From positions 992,001-1,056,000 of the forward strand of contig JAJFPB010000001.1 in NCBI GenBank assembly GCA_020881915.1: a DNA stretch of 64,000 nucleotides, read 5' to 3'. This DNA is from Paramyrothecium sp. XJ0827 (taxonomy: Eukaryota > Ascomycota > Sordariomycetes > Hypocreales > Stachybotryaceae). This document shows, piece after piece, positions 48,001 through 57,800 of the stretch. The notes under the pieces were generated by a model, which worked only from the letters and a program-made list of their open reading frames with translations, did not search any database and was not told the origin of the DNA. Position 1 is the stretch's first letter; each line of letters starts with the position of its first letter. A program made the position numbers and the translations under genes.

Positions 48001-49600
48001 GTGCGTCTCATGATTCGAGAATGAGCGATTGAGTCAACGAGGTACGCCCTGACATCTTCTGCGTTTCTTGAAGTTGTGATCTGCACAGCAGTGTATATGT
48101 CGCCCTGAGCCGCTGGATCCAGAGCCAACGTCACAGTTTCAGAGAGATGCGATCTGCCAATCAGTGCAAATTGAACCTTGGTTTGACTCTCCGCAACGTT
48201 ATCTTCAGGGGCCAGGAGTGGGAGAAACTGGTCCAGTTCCTCTTGGTTGGCCTCATCGATGCCGTCCAGAAAGACGTAAAGTGTTTTGCCACGGTTGTCG
48301 CCTTCGAAGGGCTCAACGAAGAGCTTTCGAAATGCGCTTGCGACTGTTCTGATTTCGTCACTACGACGGGTCGTACGCATTAATTGTTTAGCGTAAAATG
48401 CATCGCTTTCACTCAATTGATAAGCAATATCGCGAAGACCTTGCAGGAAGGACCTCGTTTCCGGATTATTGTCGCGAAAGAAAAAGTAGCCCACCCGAAA
48501 GGAATTCTCGGCACACCATGACAAGACCCTAGTCACCAAAAACGACTTTCCCGTGCCTAGTGGGACAAAGATTAGACGGACCGTTATACCAGGTGCTCGA
48601 AGACTCAAGCATGCTTACCATGATTCCCATACATCCACAGGTACTGAGTTTCACCTCGAAGCCAGACCTTCAGACCCTCGTCTTCGAGGAGCCAATCGCC
48701 TGTCCTTTCTACTCGAGATTTGTTGAAAGAATTGTAGAAATCCTCTGGAAAAGGCGACGGTTCGAGTATCTCTCGTAAACGATCCTGGTAACTGAGGTTG
48801 GCCCTATCCAGATTTTCCGCCCTGAGACTGAGGACATTGTCGTTGACCTGATTAATTATATCCTCCACTCGTTCGGTTCTCGTGTTGATCTCAAGAACCC
48901 CATCGTAGGTATCTGCAGCGACCTGGCGCTGCTCTCCCAAGGTGAGTGCTTCCAAGTTTTCCAGTGCTGGTTGGACAGGCGACTCTGATCCAAAAAGACG
49001 CTTGAAGTAGGCCCGGAATCGTCCCTGACGCACTTCCTTGGTAGCCAAGACAAGTACATTGAACAAAGCAGCAAGGATTTCCACGATCTTGTTACGGAGA
49101 GCATCAGACATTTTGTGTCTCAAGTAAGCGCTCAAACGGCCGGTAAAGTCCTGCAGCAGCCATTAGAATAACTTGCACTGATGGGGAGTTGAGGTACAAT
49201 GGATTTGAACCTTCAGTTGCTCAAACAACGCCACAATAGAATCGTACACCGAGGAAACATCATGTGCGGCATTAACCAGATACATAACAGAACTGAAAAT
49301 GTGTTGTGTTGGAGCGAACACCTCTGCAGCACCACCGGCCACAATCTCCCCGACCAGTTCAACTGGCCTGAGGGCCGCCGAGACGGCGGAGAAGATGGAG
49401 TGTCGCTTTGCGCGGTATTCTGAGAAGCGTTCATTTTGCAGATCAAGTTGCTCCGCCAAATCCTGCACAGACTTCATCGGAGGCTTCATGAAATCGTTCA
49501 GAGTCTCGCCCGTTGTGTCTGCATAGCGCCGAGCCGCATCCGAAAGAATGGCGGCAAATGCTGCTGCCGTGTCCAGCTGCTTCTCTGCGAGTCCAGCCAT
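45009..49600 (-). CDS. NLR-B: Goodbye-NACHT-TPR protein with C-terminal Cys/His module, 1489 aa
   Basis: Exons 49600-49211, 49150-48619, 48556-45009 sum to 4470 nt. The N-terminus has the Goodbye-type fold of fungal STAND proteins (DIVALFEQL joined to DFTGRLSAYL across intron 1, then LRNKIVEILAALFNVL). Walker A MYGNHGTGKSF is assembled across intron 2 (near 303-313); Walker B is KTLYVFLDGIDEANQ (near 400). A Ser/Pro-rich linker (about 639-721) interrupts the region after the winged helix. TPR repeats are clear, for example RRIGSTYLTQGLHQLALAHY and AHYEKALQLD. The C-terminus has CAQC, CKYCMDSYCMDC and CRNDH, then a Trp-rich tail, like NLR-A. Intron 1 has an unusual GTTCAA donor. Intact; presumed cytosolic sensor. 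Confidence 0.88.
47316..47564 (-). repeat. Ser/Pro-rich degenerate repeat linker inside NLR-B
   Basis: About 83 codons between the NACHT/winged-helix part and the following segment. Units of the form SPP(I/M/V)(K/R) recur (SSPPIKNSPPMRGSPPVR), mixed with SSRGRLSSSW. Predicted disordered; NLR-A has no equivalent. Confidence 0.7.
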
Positions 49601-50530
49601 GGCTACCCTGGCGAGTTGCAGGGCCCTCCGTTGACCAAAAGATAGAAAAGGAAAAAGTGCAAAAACCCGAATGAAAGAAACGTGATCCTAGCCAAAGGGG
49701 AAGCCCCTGGAGAGCCTGTTCCAACGTGGCTTCTAGTGCTTTTTGTGACTCTTGTGCAGATGATCATGTGAGGGGGCGGAGGTGACTACAAGCCTTGAGA
49801 TATGTGGAGATGCTTCAAGTTTTCGCCCAACTGCATGGTCAGCAGGGGCCAAGGCAACAACCCCTCCAGGCGTTGATCGCTAAAAGCCACTTGTGATTGG
49901 TGTCTACTTGTATGGAAACGTAAGGCTGCAGGGGTCAAGCATTACGGCTGCGTTGGCGGGTTCCTCGGGTGATCAGCCGGCATTTGCCAAGTTGCAAATG
50001 CGGTATATCATGAGAACATCTGCACAAGTCAGCTTAGTGTGACGCACGCAAATCCTGAGAGAAAGAAGAAAGGAAGGAGGAAGGATAGAATGGGGACAGA
50101 GATGAGTCTGCGTAACACGGCTCAGACTTTGTTGTGCCGTATTGGGAAGTGGACACTAAAAATAGGCAGGCGGCGGCAACAAAATCAGGCCCGTTTCAGA
50201 CTTGTTAGAACGGAAACCCGGAGGCGCCCAAGAGGGAAAGGAAAAGGGCCAGAGGGAGGACAGGGACACCCAAGAAAGGAAAATTAAGGAAGGCGACACT
50301 CGTCTGAGTGCGTGCAAAGGCGAAGTGAGCTGACCATGATAGTACAAGTTCCAACATCAAATTGATCTAGTGCTCGGCTATATTCACGAGATAAACGCCG
50401 ATTAGCTCACAAATAATTAGACTTCGTACACCCTTGCTTCGCCAACAAATCTACTGCCGGGAAATGAAACCTATCATATCTCTTTGTGTGATTGATAAGG
50501 GTATATTGAATCTCGTCCACAACCGGGAGG
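49601..50530. other. Intergenic, no gene seen
   Basis: Upstream of NLR-B. Purine-rich AGGAAGGAGGAAGG-like tracts occur around 50050-50090; no coding feature recognised. Confidence 0.5.
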
Positions 50531-53500
50531 TTATACCACCAAGTAAAATGGTAACGACGAGTCAGTCCGGTTCTTAAGCATCTGCTTGATCCTTCGGTAA
50601 ATGCAGACGGGACATGCTACCACATCACTGCTACTTGCCTCGAGCACGGCGAATGAGTCACCTTTCAGTCTAGATGTGCCACCTTGTGCACAGTCTGAAG
50701 GGGAATCCGCCACACCACCATCCACGTCACTGTTGCCACCATCAGTTGGCCCACAGTCCCCGGATTGTGCTAGTACCGTAGCTATGGCTAATCTTGCAGC
50801 CCAGTTGCCTTGAGCGCGAACAATGGAAATGCCAGGTGGAGCGTCCAAAACCTCTTCCCAGGAGTCAACAGCAGTGACCTCCGTGGAAACACCGTCAATG
50901 AGCTCCTGTCGATGAAGGCACGAGCTATTTCGACTTTTCCTGGGCCGTGACACTGTCTGCACCTTATCATTATCGAAAGCATCAAGAATATTCAGGTCAG
51001 CAACCCATTCAGTCCCATCATGAACGGAAACGACACATTCCACCATGTGAACTTGATGATCGATGGTACCGGGAGCGCCGTAGTCGATTGGGAATTCGTT
51101 TTTAGTGAATGACAGATGTAAAGAGGTTGCCCGAAAGTTGTTCTCCCATTTGCCATCGAATGGCGCGTACGTCACTGCGCGGTAAGATGTACTGAGCGGC
51201 CGGACAAGAGGCGTGGCTCTTGGAAGCACAAGTAGGCTCAACCCAGGCCGTCCTACATTTCCCACAAGTCTTGTCACCGCCGTCCTACCGACCATTTGAC
51301 CTGGATCTGATAATAGTTGCGATAACACGAACAAGGAATTACCGGATGAGAGACCAAAGACCTGATCCATGCCGTCTGGTTGCAAGTCCACAACGCCAGT
51401 CTCCATCATCGCTATGCAGCTAAAAATGTCTGACCGAGTTGGGGTTGTGTAGGCATCTTTGTGGCCCCAGTGTGGGCGCGAAAGGCCTGTATCTACAATC
51501 TTGGAAGCGATAGTTGCACCCGCGAGCTGTTCGTAGATCTTTGTGACAAATGCAAGATTACGAAGCGGCGTAACGGTCTTCTCACACGACTGGCGTTCAG
51601 CCTTCATCAGATCAAGTACAGGTCTCACGAATTCGCTCGGATCATATGGATCTGGTCCTTCGAAATATTGCCAGAGTAGGTAAGGGTCTACCTGTTTGTC
51701 GAGCTTTTCTGTGGCAATATCGAGAGGCACGAGAGAGGCTGGATCTCCAGCTCGCAAGTCGCGCACCTTCTCTTCGAAGATTCGTGCCTCGCTGCTAGGA
51801 AATTTGGAAAACCAGAGCTGGAAGAATTCCTGATTTGACTCGAGACGCCCATGATATTCTAACCTTGTTTTGGACATCCCGAGGAGCCCTCGCCTAATGA
51901 CCTTTTTGGATGATGTGATCAGACCTTGCGATTTGTGGCCTGAGTGATCAATAGAGCCCTGGGTGATAAAATCCTCAAGTGGAGATGTCAAAATAAATCG
52001 CTTCTCTTCGTCATGTGAGGTGTCACTGTTACCGAATCGCCGGAAAAGTATGTGATCTTGCGACGAAAAATGGTTCTGTCCGGGATCCTTCTCCCACCAG
52101 TGTTTGGCCATACTCTTCTCTGGAGCTCTCAGAGTTTCACGCACCCATGCTTCAGTTCGGGCATCGATGTGCCTGCCGCTTTCTGCATCGAAATTATACT
52201 GAGCTGTCCACCTGCAGTGCTTATGAATTGTGGCCATCTGCGCGTATGGGTCCTCTAGCTCTTTGGCCTTCCCTTTCTCATCTGGCTGGTCATCTTCGAG
52301 GAGGGGTACCTGGTCGGTGGAAGGTATGTCATTCTTTTGCATCAAAGGCAGTTCTTGAGTAAAAGGCTTTGCAACTGCAGAGGCGTACAAATGAACTACC
52401 GTTCTCTTTGAGCTTGGTGCGATCCAAGTGATCAAGGCATCGCTGAACCCCAAGCCTCCAAAGCTGCATAAATCTCTCAAGTATTGGATGGCGGCTTCGG
52501 ATGGGCTATCACGAGATAGTGCGTTAAGAATATGAGGTGAGCGCAGTCCAAACCAAGGCAAGGCACTTGCCCCAGATTCCAAACCCAACAGTTTCTTTCC
52601 ACGCCTTTGGCCAAAGTCGAAGATTTGCCGATAATGTTTGTGGAGGTTTCCAGATGAGTTGATAAGATTCTCAGCCGCACCTGAAAGTATCTGGAGCCAT
52701 TGTGGTTTGGGTAGATGGGGTTTGGCCCTGTTGATGCACTTCCATAGGGCCAGCATCCAACGCGCAGCGGGCTCTGGCTGGCCACGTGGGACTCCCCAAG
52801 CGCTGAGTAGACTACCAAGAGCACATATGTGAAGCTCTTCTATCGTCATCCTGTCGCTGGCATTGCCGGTAACTGCGACAGGTCTTCCATAATATCTATA
52901 ATGCGAGATCGCAAGCGACCAATAGATACCGGCGTGGTCTTGATCTCCTTGCATTGTTTCGCGTTTGAAAATGCCCACCGTGACGACACCAGAGTTACCC
53001 ATCAGTGGATCAGTAGTTGGGATTGTCTTGACAGGATTACTCAGGACGGTCAGACTTGGATACAGATGCCAAGACGACATAGCTAGCAGAACAGCTGCGT
53101 CCGAAACAGCAAGTGACTCGCCTGCCAGGAGTCTCTCGAGCCCAGTCATGGCACCAACCCAAGCACCTTTCACGTTGGAGTAGAGTGAGGCGCCACCACT
53201 CACAGGGAGACGGATGTTTTTTATGATGAGCTGGAGCTGCGTATGTTCTTTTGCCATGGCGGTATCAGCAGCCAGCAGCCACGATCGCGCGCTGGCTTCC
53301 CATTGACGTAGTTCTTCTCTCGGAAATGTCTGCCCGGCGGCATTGATGGCAGCAAATTGTGCCGCGGTGAGATTTGCGCTGGCTGAGGCCATATCTTTTA
53401 CTTCGCGCTGCCTTCCTTCGACTAGTTCAACCCATACTGATGTTGCGACTGCAGAGTCGTCAAATGACCGAGCTAGCATGCAAGCTAGGAGATAGATTGC

Positions 53501-53914
53501 GATAGACGATGTCCCCGATGTAGCAGCAGCCCAGACGGAGGTGGCGTCGACCCCGACGAGGTCAGCGAAAGGTCCATGCTTGTGAGTGCTGCCGGAAGGA
53601 TTGATGCCTGGAACCTCGATTATCTCGCTCGCACGCTTGCCGTATGTTGAGATGAGTCGAGGGATTTCAGGCGTGATACCCTCGAATAGTGCACCCAATT
53701 TGCGAGCGGTTCGGTGCGCGGCGCCAGATTCCGCATCTTGCTGCCTCCGGCGGCTCAGGGCGCTCCCAAGGTTCGCATATTCTGCTGGGGCTGCCACCTT
53801 GGCCAAGGAAAAGTCGAAATTGAGATTTGCCAGAGCAAATATGTTCTCATTGGTGGCCGCTAACAGCGAGGCCGAGATCTTGTCGATGGACGCCATTCCG
53901 CGAGGGCCACCCAA
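50531..53914 (-). CDS. Large conserved-looking fungal protein of unknown function, about 1120 aa
   Basis: Single uninterrupted frame of 1127 codons. Met7 (MASIDKISASLL, 53896) is as likely a start as Met1. I do not recognise a domain. Visible: Ala-rich helical N-terminus, the segment EIIEVPGINPSG followed by VDATSVWAAATSG and IYLLACMLARSF (one hydrophobic helix near 135-155), the pair LLALWKC and LPWFGLRSPHI, a charged region near 590-640 rich in Glu/Lys/Asp, and a CPVC motif near the C-terminus. Its length without stops and varied composition argue for a real gene. Same strand as NLR-B, 0.9 kb upstream of it. Confidence 0.75.
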   Translation of the reverse strand: MGGPRGMASIDKISASLLAATNENIFALANLNFDFSLAKVAAPAEYANLGSALSRRRQQDAESGAAHRTARKLGALFEGITPEIPRLISTYGKRASEIIEVPGINPSGSTHKHGPFADLVGVDATSVWAAATSGTSSIAIYLLACMLARSFDDSAVATSVWVELVEGRQREVKDMASASANLTAAQFAAINAAGQTFPREELRQWEASARSWLLAADTAMAKEHTQLQLIIKNIRLPVSGGASLYSNVKGAWVGAMTGLERLLAGESLAVSDAAVLLAMSSWHLYPSLTVLSNPVKTIPTTDPLMGNSGVVTVGIFKRETMQGDQDHAGIYWSLAISHYRYYGRPVAVTGNASDRMTIEELHICALGSLLSAWGVPRGQPEPAARWMLALWKCINRAKPHLPKPQWLQILSGAAENLINSSGNLHKHYRQIFDFGQRRGKKLLGLESGASALPWFGLRSPHILNALSRDSPSEAAIQYLRDLCSFGGLGFSDALITWIAPSSKRTVVHLYASAVAKPFTQELPLMQKNDIPSTDQVPLLEDDQPDEKGKAKELEDPYAQMATIHKHCRWTAQYNFDAESGRHIDARTEAWVRETLRAPEKSMAKHWWEKDPGQNHFSSQDHILFRRFGNSDTSHDEEKRFILTSPLEDFITQGSIDHSGHKSQGLITSSKKVIRRGLLGMSKTRLEYHGRLESNQEFFQLWFSKFPSSEARIFEEKVRDLRAGDPASLVPLDIATEKLDKQVDPYLLWQYFEGPDPYDPSEFVRPVLDLMKAERQSCEKTVTPLRNLAFVTKIYEQLAGATIASKIVDTGLSRPHWGHKDAYTTPTRSDIFSCIAMMETGVVDLQPDGMDQVFGLSSGNSLFVLSQLLSDPGQMVGRTAVTRLVGNVGRPGLSLLVLPRATPLVRPLSTSYRAVTYAPFDGKWENNFRATSLHLSFTKNEFPIDYGAPGTIDHQVHMVECVVSVHDGTEWVADLNILDAFDNDKVQTVSRPRKSRNSSCLHRQELIDGVSTEVTAVDSWEEVLDAPPGISIVRAQGNWAARLAIATVLAQSGDCGPTDGGNSDVDGGVADSPSDCAQGGTSRLKGDSFAVLEASSSDVVACPVCIYRRIKQMLKNRTDSSLPFYLVV

Positions 53915-54878
53915 TGATCAAGTTTATGCTTGAACCCTGTGAGGCTTACTGAAACAACATATGACTCTCCTTAGCCTAAAGAATGTCGTGCTTGGTAAGC
54001 AGATGATTCGAAAAAGCTTCAATGAGCTTGCTATTCGTAGTCTTATTAATGATCCAGGAAGAATGTCCAAGATGCTGAATCCGTTGAGTAAACGTGATAG
54101 CTACACCCCCGCTACTAGATTTTCATAGATTAAGGTCTCCTAAAGGTTCTCCTCGCTTGACGAGGATGTATGACAGCTGAGTGAGATGGCTGCCTAAATG
54201 GTCATGCGGATTCTTCTTCAATTGTGTCCTTTGGGAATAGATCAGCCAGCCTGTCTGCTTCTTATTTGCTGGCACCATGATCAGGCAGCTTCCTTTTTAG
54301 GCAGAGCCGCAGAGCCTCTCACCTGTGCACCAATATCAAACACGCCCCAATAAGCCATAACTTGACTGCGAGCCGACTGTCTACACATAGACTTCCTCTC
54401 TTGGAAACCGCCTCACCACGTCGTACTATATTTACTCTCGCTGGCATTTATTTGCGACGGGTCCCCTTTAGTGATGAAGCCACCCAGTAACCCTAACCCA
54501 AAACTTCCTCTTTCAAAACTGGTTTGTTATTCGCGAACGGTGTGGTCTAATCCATAAATTTTGATGCCTTGCGGCTCTATCTAGTGGTGGAGAGTTTATC
54601 ATCATCATTCTCATAAAGATTTTGACAACCAACAACTCCGCGCTTTTTAAACACTTTTAAAACCATCATAACGCCTTCTAATGCCGATTTCTATCCCAAA
54701 ACCGTACGCCATCGCTGAAGGCCATGTAGGGAAAAAAAACATAAGTCTAACCGTTGGTTTGAGAAAAAAAACAAAAACAACATCAAGTAAGTTCTTTTCG
54801 GTGTTGTCCATGATAATTGTCTCGTACGCCATCCTGTCTTGGATGCATTTGCATAAGACGTGGTGTGAAGAACAAGCG
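53915..54878. other. Intergenic, no gene seen
   Basis: Contains A-rich runs (54730-54780); boundary between the unknown gene and the NRPS. No gene seen. Confidence 0.5.
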
Positions 54879-57800
54879 TTATAGATCGAAAGACGAAAGA
54901 ATGCTCTCTGGTGCTACACCTTGAGCAAGTCCATCGACAGCAATAGGGATGAAAGCCAGAATAGCAGCAAGTTGAGCCGGTGACACTACTCGTGCGTTGT
55001 ACTCTAGTCCCAATTTCAGGCTGTCCATTTGTTCCGTGAATTCGAATTGAAGAGGAAATTTGGCTCCACGCGCTCTGATAGGGGTTGCCGTCGTCTCTGT
55101 CGCAGGCAGGTTCAAAGATGTTTCTAGGGCATCCGAGGCCCAGTGGTAGGCGATCATCGCCTCGAACAGCGGTCTTTCACTTTCGGTAGCTGCCAGGATT
55201 TGAGAGTAGGGCAACTGATGCTCTACTGCGAGATTGATCTCCGAGGCAACATTTCTGATGAAATCGCTGGCGTCTCCCATGTTCTCCCCCTCAAGAGACA
55301 CACGGATGGGAAGTCGATCCAGAAACAAGCCCAACATATTTGCAGTGCCAGGCTCGTCGCGGTTCATATAGGGCAGGCCAAGAACAATATCAGTGTTTCC
55401 AAAAACGGCTCGAAGAGTCAGGGCAGTGGCGGCAACAGCCATGCGCTGGGAGAAGTCCACATTTTTGCGGGCAGGAATTAAAACGGACTGGTAGGCACCA
55501 AGCTCGCGGCCGACCTGACAATCTCTTAGGGAAGGGATTGGCTTCGAATTCTTCAGATGTAGCTTCCAAAAAGCCTGATTTTGCTTCGTCTCTGTAGTAG
55601 CAGGCAGCTTTTCGGTTTGCTTCAGCCACCTAGCCCATTCGATGTAGTTCCCCTTGCTTGAGATGATTTGCTTTTCGATCCTCGAATGTCCGGTCTTGAT
55701 TTGGTACTTCCGACTTATCGATTGAAGCATGAGGCTTAGTGCAGCTTTGTCCGTGATGATGTGGTGAGTAACAAGGATAAGTGATGTGTGAGCCTCATCC
55801 TTTTTCCAGATGATAGCTCGGAAAAGTTGGTCGTGTGCGAGATCGAATTCCTCGTTAACCAGAGCCTGCAATCTTTTTGAGCTGAGTTCGCCTGTGAAGA
55901 CGAGCGGTGGTGAGATTTCGTGGCTGATCATACGGACCACTGAGCCGTCATTGAGGATATATCGTGCTCGCAGAATTGGGCTCTCATTGATGAGGTCAAC
56001 CACAGCAGTCCTTAAGGCGAGGATGTCGACATTGCCCACAATGTTAAACTGGAAGCATGTATTAAGCAGGGATTTAGTCTCTGACGAATGATGCCATTGA
56101 TAGAACTCTTCCTCGAGCTGAGATGGAGGCTGCATGTCCTCCAAATCTGCCGGCATTTCCAGATTAGCCATATAGGATTTGAATGAGATAAGATCATCTG
56201 CCGACGTTTGCGGGGAGTGACGATCAATTGCTTGTGCGAGGCTTGATAAAACCGTTTCGCGAATAAGCAACGGCACCGGGACGTGATGACCGATGGAGTC
56301 GGAAATCAGACGTGCTGCCTTGATAGCCAGCAAAGAGTTACCCCCAACACCGAGGAAGTCGTCATCCCTGGATATGAGACGGCTAGGGCGGAGATTGAGT
56401 AGATTCGCCCAAATGCCAGCAATCAACTTCTCAGTATCTGTTGCTGGAAGGTCGCCTTGATACTTGTATCTTGCAGCAGCAAACTGGAGCGCCTTGCGGT
56501 CAATCTTGAGGTTGGCAGATTTCGGAAGGTTATCGGATGCGATAACTTGGGCAGGGCAGGAGTAAGCTGGAAGAAAAGTTTTGATGGTTTGTCGAACTGC
56601 CACAGTATCGATGGTGCTGGGGGTGATGAAGGCCACAATTCGAGACTTGTCGATCACGACCGCAGCAGCGCTTGTGATCTCTCGATCGGCACGGGAAAGG
56701 GCACGTTCAATCTCCTCCAACTCAATTCTGTAGCCTCTGACCTTGACCTGGTTGTCAACGCGGCCAACGTAGGCGATGTTCATCTCTTCCGTCCAATATC
56801 CCAAATCTCCAGTCTTGTACATCATAGTTCCAGGGACGAATGGGTTGGGAAGAAACGCCTTCTTCGTCTGCAAAGGAGAGTTCCAGTAGCCTTGAGTCAT
56901 TTGTTCTCCTGACAAGTAGATTTCCCCGGTGATTCCGGGAGGAACCAGACATCCATGATGATCGAGCAAATAAGCACTCAGGTGAGGCACCGCGCTGCCA
57001 ATAGTGACTTTCTCGCCAGGGAAAAGCTCAATCCCGGTAGAAATAGGACCACACTGTAAAAGCATTAGTTTCTGGAAAGCCACTTATAGGAGGAGTGAAC
57101 TTACTTCGCTGGGTCCGTAGAAGTTGAACAGGCGCTTGTGTGACCAAGCATCAGCGAGGCTCTGAGGGACTGCTTCTCCGGCCAAGGCGATCATTTGGAG
57201 ATTTGGAAAATCGGCAGGAGAGAAAGCTGCCAAGAGTGAAGGTGTTGAATGGGCAGCATCGACGGTGGTAAGGTGCTTGAATGGATCGCTAGGGTCTTTC
57301 AGCACAAGAGTGCCGCCGAAGCAAATCGTTCCGAACACTTCAACAAGAACAACATCGAAACCTAGCCATCAAGGTCATCTACACAATTTGCAACCTTCGG
57401 GGTTCGATTGCCTACCTAAGGCATAGACTTGTCCATTGCGGCGACCAGGTCCAGAGAAAAGACGTGTGGGCTCGTGGTCAAGCACCATGAGAAGAGTGTG
57501 ATGGTGCAGCGACACACCTGGAGTAAATGGTTAGTTACTTCAGAAAGTTTTTGCGCCAGATTCAGTATACCTTTGGGAACTCCAGTACTACCAGAAGTGA
57601 AAACCAGGTAGAAAACATCCTTCGACTTCGCAATGGTGTCGAGCTGACAAGCGTGAGCCGCGCATGACGCGACATATTCATCTGCAATGATCACATTCTC
57701 CTTGTTCACGTCGACGGCGTTGGAACAGGCTTTGTTAGCCGCCAAGAATACGCAGGCACGGCTCTGCTGGATAATGAGCTGAATGCGCGCTGCAGGCAAG

